NCBI RefSeq assembly: GCF_031755915.1
Contig: NC_083382.1
Span: forward strand, 12,101,001 to 12,165,000
DNA from: Ziziphus jujuba
Taxonomy: Eukaryota > Streptophyta > Magnoliopsida > Rosales > Rhamnaceae
Reading direction: 5' to 3'
DNA length: 64,000 nucleotides
Part shown: positions 35,463-46,600 of the stretch, piece after piece
Layout: the number at the start of each line of letters is the position of its first letter
How positions within the stretch are numbered: the stretch's first letter is position 1
Position numbers and translations under genes: made by a program
Notes under the pieces: generated by a model
Database searches by the model: none
Told to the model about the DNA's origin: nothing
What the model saw: the letters and a program-made list of their open reading frames with translations, nothing else

Positions 35463-36815
35463 ACATTCTTGCATCGATCAATTACAACATTGGAAGTCAT
35501 CTTAAAAACTTTATCAATCAAATTTAGATGGATGATATTTTTAAATTTAGGTTTTTTTTTTTCTTTAATTCCTTGCTCTATCATTATTGGAGGCCACATG
35601 AAATCTTTTTTTTTTCTTTTTTTTTTTGTTTTTTAATAAATTGGGAAGGGAGAAAATTCAACACCAAATTTTAATCTAGTACTTAGGGTTTATCTGTGAT
35701 CATTATCAATTGAATTGTGAAACTTGAGCTAATTAAAGTAGATACTTTTAGATTATAATAACTAATAAAATAATTCAAGGAAAAAGATCTTAAGAAACTT
35801 GGTAATTGTCATACTATTGTCTACATGGTTTAGCATTAAGAAAACAATTGTTAAAAAAAATAAAATAAAATAAAAGGTTTGACCCATACTTTTACTACCC
35901 AAAATATATATTGTTGGAAAAGTCATTCTTGTATATATCGATTAAATTACAACATTGGAAGTCAATATGAAAAATTTTATCACTTGAATTCAAAGTAATC
36001 ATATTTTTAAACTTACGCATTTTCTCTCTGATTCCATGCTTCAACACCATTGGAGGCCACATAAAACTTTTTATGTTTTATTTTTTTGTGTTTTTGACAA
36101 ATTGGGGAGGGAAGATTTCAACACCATATTTTGAATTCACAACCTAAACGGTTATTACCAATTGTCATTGCCAATTGGGTAATCTAACATGAAACTTGAG
36201 CAAATTATTAAAATAAATACTTCAAAATTATAGTAACAAATAAGATAATTAAAAAAAATGATCGGAAAAAGTATGGTAATTGTCATAATATAATCGATAT
36301 GGCTTGTCATTAAGAAAATATTGTAAAGAAAAAGAAAGATTAAAGGCTATAGCTTGGCCAATACTTTTATCACAACAAATAGGTATTGTTGGAAGATTCA
36401 TTCTTGCATCGATCAAATTACCACATTTATATTTTTTAACTTAGGCTTTTTCTCTCTAATTCCATGTTTCAGCACTATTTGACGCCATAAGTTTTTTTTT
36501 TTATTTTTTTATTTTTTTATTTTTGGGGATAAATTTGGAAACGGGGATTTCAATACTTAGATGTTAAATTCAGAATCTAGGAGATATCACCCATGATCAA
36601 CGTCAACTTGGCTATTTGACATGAAACTTGAGCTAATTGAATAGATATTTCTAGATTATATATATAACAAATAAGATAATTAAAGGAAAAAAGATCCGCA
36701 AAAGATTGGTAATTGTCATACTATAGCCTATATGGTTTGCCATTAAGAAAATATTGTAAAGAAGAAAAAATAAAGGCTTGGCCAATACTTTTAATGCCCC
36801 AAATATATATTGTTT
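35463..36815. repeat. Diverged tandem triplication, unit about 420-475 bp
   Basis: Three units start at about 35463, 35924 and 36399 with CATTCTTG(C/T)AT…ATC(A/G)AT. Each goes on with ATTGGAAGTCA…TTTATCA, GGAGGCCACAT(A/G)AAA (or its GACGCCATAA form), ACATGAAACTTGAGC, GGTAATTGTCAT and GCATTAAGAAAA / CCAATACTTTTA. No coding frame. Units differ by many substitutions and indels, so the triplication is old. Confidence 0.8.
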
Positions 36816-37604
36816 GAACTAATCTGTGTATATATATATATTTTGTCTCCATCAAGCACTAAAATGAATATATTTATATATATATATGTAAAGCACCAAC
36901 AGTTCCATGTAAACTCAACCAAAAAATAATAACGAAATAAATTTGGCCGCTAGATGTGCATAAATTCTTACTTTTTAGAAAAAAATTGATTGATGATTCA
37001 CATTATGAAGTCTGAAAGTTATTGAGGATTACATATTGATATGTTGAATTATGCCCCTCGATTTGGTTTGTAAAGTCTATGTAAAATATATTATCCAGTA
37101 AAATATTTAAGATATATATGAAATTTTGAAATAAGTTACTCTTGTTTCTGTATGAAAAAGTTAGCAAACCTTCAAAGTAATATCTGAATGCCCATGGTAA
37201 TATTTTAATCATAGTTTTTCAACCAAAATATAATAACAATTAAACAAAAGAAAATTATTTAAGAATTCAAAACAAGTCTAAAACAAACTGAAGGCCGGAA
37301 AGGCCAACCTTCAGCAGCATAATATGGGCCGTAGCTTAACGTTTTTGTTTTCAAAAGATAAAAGCCTTGCTTTTTGAAGAAGAAGAAGACCACCTATATA
37401 TCAGCAACGTATAATTTGGCCATTGTGAAAATTAGGTTCAAAATGACAGTTTTACCCTGCATTAATGATGCGGCATTGAGGTGCACCGTTTTGTCTACTA
37501 CCAGTTTCAATTTCATTCTTCTTCAACACTAGTTCTTGAAAATACAGCACCAAAAACAGCGGAATTTAAGGATTAATTCTTCTCAAACACATTTCTAAAT
37601 AGCT
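36816..37604. other. AT-rich DNA, no gene seen
   Basis: Contains short (TA)n tracts near 36830 and 36872 and nothing with a recognisable domain. Confidence 0.5.
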
Positions 37605-37775
37605 CATTTGAAGGAAATGCATGTTTGTGCGGGAAGCCGTTGTCAGAGGAATGTGGGAACTTGTAGGACTGACCACCTTCATCTTCAAAAGTTGAAGAGG
37701 AGAAAGGGTCTCCATTGGAATTCGATTGGAAGCCAGTAGTGATAGGGTGAGGCTATGGGTTAGTCATTGGGATTT
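37605..37775 (+). pseudogene. RLP C-terminal fragment P8
   Basis: FEGNACLCGKPLSEECGNL followed by stops, PPSSSKVEEE, EFDWKPVVIG. It matches the C-cap and acidic region of P6 (22530-22690), including the start of the membrane span, on the plus strand. No LRRs precede it, so it is an isolated piece. Confidence 0.75.
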
Positions 37776-38965
37776 CAAAATCCAAAAGTTGGTCCAAATT
37801 TGAATGTTAAAGCCCAACGCCCATCTTAACCCACTTGATCTACAGAAAAAATAAAATAAAATAATCTTAGGAAAACTATAAAACACGAACTGGATTGTTT
37901 GTTATGTGATTGGTTGACATCATTTCCTAAGCCTCATTCATCCCTTTCTTCTTCTTGAATTCTTGTTTTTCTAAAACTCATGGCAAACAGCTTACACTTC
38001 TTGAAATCACAATTTGCCCAATAAATAATCCATCCATATTCAATACGGGGAATTAGGATTTGTGCCTCTTTCATGGGCGACAAAAAGGCATATGTCTTCC
38101 CAATTGTAAATTTTTTATTTTTGTCATCCTCAGCTGTCCAATGTATGTTCAATTTTCTTTTAAATTCTTGGGGTTTGAAAAGTATTTTATCTTCCCTTTC
38201 TCTCTCTCTACAATCTCACAAGTTGTTTTACATTCTTTAGACGCAGCAAAACTAAAAAGCAAACCAAAGTTTGATGAAATTATAAAAATTTCGCTCTAAA
38301 ATGGCTCTTTTCGAACAAAACTCACACTCTACTCTTTTCACTTTATTGTTTCAATTGTACAAAAATGAAATTTAAGACCCACCCAAAGAAAGGCTGTCGA
38401 AGAGAAAATGAAGCCAAGAAGACGGCGGTGGCGAAGAAAGTTGAGGATCCAGTGTCGAACAAAGCAAAACACACTGAAAAAAAAAAAATGAACCAGCAGG
38501 CAGAAAGATGGCCTGCCAAAACGCAAAAAACGAATGCGAGGAAGCACCTCTTAAAACCCATTGACACTGGTGTGAAAAAATCTAGAACCTTACACCCGAA
38601 TAACCACACCAACGGATACGAAACCCAATGCAAAATTGATCACTAAAACCACAGCCACCACCTACCACTATAGAAAACTTTTGGCTGGACACCGGAAACA
38701 CCTCACGAACAGACGCCACCAGGAAATCTAGAAAACCAACGGTAAACCCTAAATGTTGAAATATTGTTTGTAATTAGGATTTTGTTTTATGAAAATTCAT
38801 TAGAATATGTGTAGTTACAAAATTGGCTTTCAGTGGCGTAAGATTGTTCTTCTATATTGTGAAATTGTTTCAAGTTATCCTCGAAATCTCTAATCTGCTA
38901 AGAGGGAGATGAGGTTCACGAATGGTTTGTTTTAGGGAAATCTCTAATGTTCTAACATTCGGAAA
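37776..38965. other. No gene I can recognise
   Basis: Two modest open frames (37934-38152 minus, 72 codons; 38365-38646 plus, 93 codons, Lys-rich) lack any domain I know, have no signal peptide, and show no obvious splice partners. Left as unassigned DNA, not genes. Confidence 0.4.
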
Positions 38966-39610
38966 CTTACCTTGCAATTCGCAATCCCTTAGAAGTAAGG
39001 ATGTTAATGATGAGAAATTTGACAAAAAATTGGGCACTGTATGTCAACGTAATTAAGATGAAGTTGCTTCAGATTCCTTATATTTCTAACAAGCTACTCA
39101 AATTTGGACTCTTCAATTCCAAATCATTGTAAGACAAAGCGAGGAAAGACAGATTTGAGAGTCGTGAGATCTCAAATGGAACTTGACCATAAAAAGATGA
39201 ATGAGAAAGGTTGAGATATGTCAACCTTGAAAGATGACCCATTGCAGAAGGGATTTGAAAGAAGTCGAAATCATTATAAGCAAGGTTAAGCCTTTGAAGT
39301 TGAGAAAGGTTGAAGAAGGTGCTGGTGGAGTTTATAGAACCATGAAGGAAACTGCTGCTGAGGTCTAGCGCAACGACACAACCGGTGTCAGTATCGCACG
39401 CTACACCATCCCATGAGCAGCAATCTCTATTCTCTTCTCCAGGATTAAACTCTGGGATATGCAAAAGGATTTCTAGAAGAAACTTGTCTATAATAAAGCT
39501 GTTCTTGAACTCTAGGCAATGCTGTCATCATTATGGCAAAGTGGCTGCACAAAATAAGCAAAGCATGTGATGATGATAAGAAGATGATGAAGCAGTGGCA
39601 GGTATGCCAT
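38966..39610 (-). pseudogene. RLP 5' pseudogene P9
   Basis: Close paralogue of the first 230 codons of the large RLP. It starts at ATG 39608-39610 (MAYLPLLHHLLIIITCFAYF, CHNDD). A frame lesion soon after leads to a TAG at about 39513. The N-cap and LRRs continue open at 39078-39464 (RDCCSWDGVACDTDTGCVVALDL, LTYLNLSHSSFYGQVPFEI). The alignment ends near 38966 where the match to the RLP (TTGCAATTCGCAATC…) runs out. It could represent the source of, or a by-product from, duplication of the 34.9-kb gene. Confidence 0.8.
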
Positions 39611-39894
39611 GTTTTGTCTTTTTGAGGAAATTAGTGTTTGATATTGATGGTGGGACTAAGGAGGGAAAGGGATCATTTTTATAGACAACAATGGAAGTTG
39701 GGAAAGATGGCCAAGCCATGGAGAAACAGAAGTGTTTGACTAGCAGATAATGTTGGACTGTGAAATACTAAACAAAAAACAAAAAAAACGAATAAAGAAA
39801 ACAAAACAAAAATGAAAGAGAGGCATGTACGGCTTCATTTGCTAATATTAAATCATCTTTTGTTTTGGAACATTTTTCTTATTTCGAGTTGTAC

Positions 39895-40640
39895 ATTTGG
39901 AACCTTGGAAAAGTTGCATTTATTTTTCAAGTTTAAATAAGAACCGATAACTTGTCAGTGAAAATGATAGTACATTTAGATTTTTGAAGCCTAATATCAT
40001 GTCAAAATTCAGCATTCCACTCAACTTATTGTCATCGGAGTAAAGATGTTCAATATTTGTCATTCATGTAAATGAATAAGAAACGGAACCACGCAATTTA
40101 TTATTTTCAACGTCAAGGTGAGTAAATTTTGTAAGGTTTCCAAGGCAAGAAGGAATGTGACAAGTAAACTTATTGCCATCAAGATCTAGGTCAGTGAATT
40201 GTTACTTGAAAGGTCCAAAAAAGTGAAGCTCGTTAGTCTACCAAGGGAAGATGCCGCAAGACCATGCAATTTGTTTGCTCGAAAAATTGAGTGAGTTAAA
40301 AGAGTGAAATTTGATTCTTTTCAAGCCATAAAACAGTAAGCTGCGTTAAGTTCTAAAGAAAAGAAGGGATTTGACCCTCAAAATTGTTTTCTGAAAGATC
40401 CAAATAGGTAAGCCTCAGTTTTGTAAGTGAACAAGGTATGCAACCATGCAATGTATTATTTTCAACGACAGGGTAAGTTATTGGCTAAGGTTTCCGTACA
40501 AAGACTTAATATAGCTAAAGAGCGTAAACCCATATTAAGCATTTATAGTTTAGGTTTCCAACTAACTGATGTAATAGTGATATATAGCCAGCTCCAAACT
40601 CTGCCAATTCTTGAGAATGCGTTGCTAACTCAGAATTAGG
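39895..40640 (-). pseudogene. RLP LRR-domain remnants P10
   Basis: Minus-strand reading in changing frames gives LRR-like pieces matching those of the large RLP around 28660-29400: GTVTRFRNLDLA-like, KLSG.LNFDM-like, GLRHLPLVD-like and EGQIPSFL-like text, with many stops. It lies upstream of P9, so P9 and P10 come from different copies or from a rearranged one. No start or C-terminus. Confidence 0.55.
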
Positions 40641-41271
40641 ATCTGGAAAATTCTACAACAGTTGGGTTTAAAAGGCCAACTTACATGCTGCCAAATTTCC
40701 CAATAATCTTGAAATGGAAAAAGTAAATGTTTCCCTTTATATGGTTTATATGACTGTCTCCTGCGTCAAAATTTCTCTTCATACAAATAAAGAGGATCCT
40801 CCTACGGTATTCCTAATATGGTATCCCTGTAATCTGCACCGTTGATTGGTTTAGATGAAATTCAACATGATGTAAAAAAATGACATATAAATAACCTGTT
40901 GGTGTGGGGGACTTCCCTAAAGGATTTGTTAGAAAAATATATTTATTAGGCTCTTATAGGTAAAATATTTACAAATTATTTGATTTTCTTATTAAAATAC
41001 ATTCATGAATGAAAATAATACACTATCAATCAATGCTATCAAACGTGAAAACAAAAGCCAAGCAAAGTACGGTGGAATATTTAAAAAAAAAAAATCGAAT
41101 ATTAATATTGGAAGAAATAATTGTTTAATTGGCCACAAACAACAGCCTTGCAAGATTATCTTATTAGAAAACTAGTGCAATTGCAGAACAACGTCGTTCA
41201 GCTTGCTTTATTTATGTTTATATAATTTATTTGATTATAAAATCATTAAGTGAGAGAGCATGCAGGAGAGA
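40641..41271. other. Spacer, no gene seen
   Basis: A/T-rich intergenic DNA between the LRR remnants and the defensin-like gene. Its right edge is the 3' end region of that gene. Confidence 0.4.
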
Positions 41272-41649
41272 TCAGCAATAGCAGTGACATCTGTGACGGC
41301 CGCCTCTTAGTTTACATTCACCTCCTCTACAGTCTGGTTTGCAGAATGCGTCACATCTGCCATCATCATTTCCTGGTATACAAATTCCAAATTTCTCATT
41401 TTCAGTGCAACACACTGCAGCGTCCACTTTGTTGTATTCTGTTAAATAACCAAAAAGAAAAACAAAAATATGTTAAAAAAAAGGATATTATCAAAATCCA
41501 TAAAAATTAATTAACAAAAAGCAAAATATTTAAACTAAAACCAAAACATCCATTCTTTAAATTGATATGCCAAGATGATACGCACCTATTGACAACACAA
41601 AGAATGCAACAAGAATCAGTACTGTCACATTAGCTTTGAACGTGGCCAT
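41272..41649 (-). CDS. Secreted defensin-like cysteine-rich peptide
   Basis: Two exons: 41586-41649 and 41272-41438, with a 147-bp GT-AG intron after the signal peptide, which is the usual place for this class. The predicted product has 76 residues: a signal peptide (1-21, hydrophobic TVLILVAFFVLS), then a mature part with ten cysteines (CC, GIC, GRC, AFC, DC, EC, RC, HCYC) spaced like the defensin-like (DEFL) families of plants. Such peptides act outside the cell in defence or in cell-cell recognition. The stop is TGA 41272-41274. A TATA box lies about 95 bp upstream. I assign the start by homology to the copy at 9884. Family assignment is by cysteine pattern only. Function is unknown. Confidence 0.75.
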
Positions 41650-42425
41650 TTTTTTTTTTCCCCAAACTCTTTGCTCTGACCTTGCAGATTAATTAATTTA
41701 CAGAACAATTTCTCTATTTTGGTTGTCTTCGAATGTTTAAATGAATTTATAGCAAAAGAGATACGAGACAAGGTTGGAAACTAGAAAGGAATAAAACGAA
41801 GCAGGTCACTAATTTTAGTAATATATGCATAATAAGAGGAACTAAATAAATAAAAAAATACGTTAAAGATATAAGTGGTACCTTTTTTAAATTATTCAAA
41901 GCTAAATAAGGAAAACCAATCGTTGATGAATCGTTGCAATTATCTAACAAATCAACTAACATTTTCAATATTTAGAATACTAAGTTAATAATAATTTGTT
42001 ACTATTAGAATAGATATATGCCATATATATATATATATATATATATGTAAATGTACTTGGGAAATTTGAACCAATGGCTCATAATTTAGGTCTTTAATGA
42101 AATATAACCTACTTTTGAAAATAAAAATATTTAAGTTTCTTCAATTATCAATCTACTAATATAACCTTCCTTGTAGAACATAATTAAAACGCATCTATTC
42201 CCTGTTTTTCCAAATTTTCCTCACAATTTCTTCCTCTTCTTCTATTTCTTATATTTTGATTGAAACTTTCCATATATTCATTGTTGATTTTGCAAGGTTT
42301 TCATTAGCTCAATATATTTGCATTTTTACTTTTCATTGTTCAAGATATATAGAATATGATTTCATATTGTTTCATTTTTTGTAGAAATAAATACATTTTT
42401 TATTAGTCTATGTTAGTTCTCTTAC
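41326..42425. repeat. Segmental duplication, copy 2 (partner 9568-11300)
   Basis: Contains the defensin-like gene and its upstream DNA and lacks the TRIM. The unoccupied target reads CGCATCTATTCC near 42191-42202, where copy 1 has GGCATCTAT, the TRIM, then TCTATTCC. Confidence 0.85.
41743..41752 (-). promoter_or_regulatory. TATA box of the defensin-like gene
   Basis: Minus strand CTATAAATTC, about 95 bp before the ATG. The same box is kept in the broken copy (about 9981-9990). Confidence 0.6.
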
Positions 42426-42444
42426 CTTTAGTAATTTTCCAGGT

Positions 42445-42565
42445 TGAAAGCTTAGGATATGAAAAAGAATCACCAGGAACACAGTTTCCATTGACAAAGC
42501 TTTCTTTAAATTGCAACAACAGCATACCTCTCATGGTCACGGCACCTCGTTTGTATAAAAGAAAA
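42445..42565 (-). pseudogene. RLP N-terminal fragment P11
   Basis: Reverse strand gives HDHERGMLLLQFKESFVNG (across a frame change), then SFSYPKLSTWKITKG, the first mature residues of an RLP. Nothing before or after it belongs to a receptor. Isolated scrap. Confidence 0.65.
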
Positions 42566-42951
42566 TGCTTGTTTAGGATCATATATTAGCAAGAGGAGCA
42601 AAAGCGTAAAAACACTAACAACGTAAGAAAATGCACAAGACTCCATTAGAATATGCATGTTTATTAATCCCCTCAATTAACAAGCTAATTTGATGTATAG
42701 AAAAATTATAGACTTTGTTTAGGCATTGTTTCATAATGAACACACAACGCTTACCTTTTTCTTTATTAATTGTGCAAAAGATTATATAATTTTCACACTG
42801 CATTATCTCCATAGCGGCCTGCTTTTTATGTCATTTTGTGTATGATTTTCTTATCCATATATATATATATATATATCTGTCAAATAACCATCATGTTTAA
42901 AATATGGGCTTACAAGATATGCAACAAGCATATTGCATATTCAATTTCATA
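42566..42951. other. AT-rich spacer, no gene seen
   Basis: Includes a (TA)n tract near 42857-42876. No recognisable coding sequence. Confidence 0.5.
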
Positions 42952-42956
42952 TAGTA

Positions 42957-43365
42957 TGTAACATCCCACATCGGTTGGAGAGGGGCACAAAGCGGTCTTT
43001 ATAAGGCTGCGGATACCTCTCTCTTCAAGACGCGTTTTGACAAAACCTTGAGGCCGGGGGGAAGAGAGGGAGTGAACCCTAGGCCAAAGAGGACAATATC
43101 TTGATGCGGGTGGTACTGGGCTGTTACAGTGGTATCAGAGCTGGACCCGGATTGGTGTGCCAGCAAGGACGCTGGGCCCCAAGGGGGGAGGATTGTAACA
43201 TCCCACATCGGTTGGAGAGGGGCACGAAGCGGTCTTTATAAGGCTGCGGATACCTCTCCCTTCAAGACGCGTTTTGACAAAACCTTGAGGCCGGAGGGAA
43301 GAGAGGGAGTGAACCCTAGGCCAAAGAGGACAATATCTTGATGCGGGTGGTACTGGGCTGTTACA
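42957..43365 (+). mobile_element. TRIM retrotransposon (second subtype)
   Basis: Two 172-bp LTRs (42957-43128 and 43194-43365), nearly identical, start TGTAACATCCCACATCGG and end CTGTTACA. Between them is a 65-bp interior with primer site TGGTATCAGAGC (43130) and purine tract. Perfect target duplication TAGTA (42952-42956 and 43366-43370). The LTR body differs clearly from that of the 10.5-kb array (GGTCTTTATAAGG, GACGCGTTTTGAC). No protein. Confidence 0.9.
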
Positions 43366-43645
43366 TAGTAGGCATATAATATTACATGTTTTTGGTAGTT
43401 TGTATTCTTTATTCTTTTTTAAATTCTACTATTATTATTGGAGTTAGTAATTTTATGTCCATTGTTAAATTTAACTAAAAAGTAATGTTATAAGTTTTGT
43501 TTTGTCAGAATCACCCGTTCAAGATTCCTCACTGAAACCCCTAGACGTCTTGATCTCAGGAAATCCCTACCAAATCCTTCCCTAAAGGTGGACTTATCAC
43601 AAAATTCCCTACACAGAAAATGCAATTATAATAATATTCCCTTAT

Positions 43646-46600
43646 TTTAACACCCCGTCCCAAAGTACACCGGAATTTTCTCAAATTTGACCAAGGGTGA
43701 TCGTTAACCGTTGACTTTGACCATTGACCGTTGACCGAGTGGGTCAAAAGTTGACTTTTGTTGCAATTGAAATTTCTAGTTGACCAGGGTACCGTGGCGA
43801 AGTGCATGATGCCCCGAGTTCATAGACTAGTAGCACGTCGAAAACGGAGCTACGGTTTGAAAGTTATGGGTAAAACAAGTCGTGGTGCAAACTGTCCAAA
43901 AGGTGCCGGGAGTTGACTTTTTATCGTTGTATAATTTTTCTTTGACTTTTGTATGGTTGTAAAGTACTCATCGATACGAGTTCATAGACTAGCGGCATGC
44001 TTAAATCGGACATCTGGTTAAAAAGTTATAGACGCGTGAAGTTTGCCAGATACCGTAATATTTTATTATATCATGTTTAAGTGCACAGTAATGCCACGTG
44101 TCGACACCTGATTGGTCCACATGGATGAACAGTGTCACCCACGGTGGCTTTTATTTGGCAAAAATGACGGGAAAGAGAGAGAAAGAGAGAGAGGAGAGAG
44201 AGAGGGAGAGAGAGAAACGACTGGCCATCGGAATCATCACGTTTTCCGGCCGATCCTTGCTACACGCACCAGCCAGACGGGACCCCCTCCCCATTTCCGG
44301 CCAACTCCCAAAATCTCACGACCGCCGGTCGCCGGTCGCCGGACGCGCCAGATCGAGCCGGCTAAGCTCGGCGGCGATTTTCCCCTCCACTGCCGGCCAC
44401 CGCCGTTTGACCCCTTTCCGACCATTTTCAGGCCACACGCGCCAGCCACCCCTCACCACCTCCTCATTTTCGGCCAGCTCACCAAATTTCACGGCCACCA
44501 GACCTCCGACGCGCCGGGATCGGAGCGTTTTCCGGCGAGGCATCGAAAACCTTCAAACCCCGATTTCTTCACCGTCCGGCCTCCATTTGCCTCACCGCCA
44601 GTCCCGTTGGAACCCTTTCCCCTTGATCTACAAAACCCCCAAAAATCTCAGCCAACGGCCACCGCATACATCGCCGCTGGCGACGGTTGCCGGTGACCAC
44701 GGCGGCTCGCCGGAAATCACTGTTCCGGCGAGTACCCAATTGCACCGCCGGTCCCTCTCCACTGATTCCGACCCTCTGAATCCAAATCCGGGGTCCTTTT
44801 CCTCCAATTTGCGACGGATTGAGAGAATTGAAGAGTTGAATCCCGGAAGCTTTCCGGCGAGATTCCGGCCACCACCGGTCCGATCTCCGGGAAGTAAGAC
44901 CGGATTTGTAATCCTCTTCGCTCAAGCTTCAATTCGGTATATTACTCGTCAACTTTGGTTAACGTTTGTGTTTAACCCCCCGGGTACCGGGTATTATTTA
45001 CCCGAATAAAATATTATTTTATTTGACTATGTAAAATTGTTAATTTAGGAGCACGTGTGAATTGTGGAATCGATCCTATGGTGGATCGTGGTTTAATTGC
45101 GTGCTCCAGGTGAGTGACCCACCTTCAAATTAATTTCGGGAATTAAATTTGTGAATATTATGTGTGATTTGAATATTTGAAATTTATATTCTATGTGTCA
45201 AATATTTAATTGATTTATTGTTGAAATTATTGGTGGATTTATTTTAATTAAAGAAAATATGCATTATATAAATTTATGCCATGTGAAAATTATTTTATGG
45301 TATTGAGAATTGTGGAATTTAATTATATATGAAATTCTTGTGGTTTTAACATTATTTTGGGCATGATTTGATTTTCAAATATTTCAAGGAAAATATTTGT
45401 TTATGTTGGTGACTTCAATTTTTATAAGTATGCCCATGGAATGTTATATGATTTAATTTATTATATTTCAAAAATATTTATGCTATTGGAAAAATTTGAA
45501 TGTTTAAATTGGTGGATTTGAGAGCTGGTGGATTTGAAAATTATGGAATTTATGCGATGAATTTATGATGATGATTAAAATAGAATTGTGGGAAATTTAC
45601 GGGTTTAATTGGATGGAATAAACCTGGTATGTTATGGAAAATTTGAGATTTTGAGATATAAAATAAATATGTGGATTTTATGATTTTTAGATGCACCATA
45701 CACGTACTGGTGTTCTGTTTATATGTGATATGGTTAGTGTGCACACGGATGTGATTAACGCGCGGGTGGGTGTGAGTAGCACACAGGTGATTTTATGGGG
45801 TTGTGCTGTGTTTGCCATCGGATGAGGGTAGGCCGCCCCTCCATGGCCGGGACACATGTTTGCAGCGGCGCGGTGGGACGCCGCGCGACTGTATGCCGGG
45901 TTCTCTCTATAACCTCCTGTTTGGCGGTACCTTGGGACGCTGGGTACTGTTGGCGTCACTGGTATATAGTGGGTGCATCAAGTGATTTTCAAAACTGGGA
46001 TTTTAAAATAAATATTTTGAAATTGTATTGGAATTAAAAATATAATTAATACTGCTTTTGGTATTTATTCGAATGGGGATTTTTAAATTGGTTTAATTTT
46101 CCCTTTACTTAATTATTCAATAAATTAATTTCTTTTAATTATAAATTTTGGATGCTTGACTTATTATATTTTATTTGATATTTAGTTGAATAAATTGATG
46201 TCTTGGTTTTCGGGGAATACGAATAAAGGGTTTTGTGAAAGGGTTTTAAAATGGGAACTTTTCCAACCGAGAGAATTGTAAGGGTTTTGAGAGAAATTAT
46301 TATTTCCAATTAATTATTATTTATCTACTTTATTACCGTGGTATTATAATTGTATAGTAGATAAGGTCACTCACTGAGATGATTAACATTTCATATTTTT
46401 AAATTCCGTTCCTCTAGGTACCAAGTTTGTCGGTATTCATCCGGAGCGGACTTGATCTTCATCGCTGTCTTAGTTAGAGAAGAACCTTTGCCTTCTTTTA
46501 TTGAAATTGTAATATTTCTTTCAGCCATGTTGTATTCTATACTTAGTAGTACTTCATGAAGCTCTGTATACTGTCTCGAACATTTATGTATTAATTATGC

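Noticed and set aside
37934..38152. 72-codon minus-strand frame (FTIGKTYAFLSP…)
   Set aside because: No known domain, no start context or splice partner that I can support. Left as unassigned.
38365..38646. 93-codon Lys-rich plus-strand frame
   Set aside because: No domain. Biased composition, with an equally long frame on the opposite strand.
43129..43341. Open frames inside TRIM copies on both strands
   Set aside because: TRIMs do not code for protein; these frames cross LTR boundaries.
44098..45009. 303-codon open frame in E4, rich in Pro, Ser and Arg
   Set aside because: It covers the GC-rich leader and the first predicted intron. In E6 and E8 the same DNA is open only in short pieces and in other frames, and there is no recognisable domain. 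Open because the DNA is GC-rich and low in stops.
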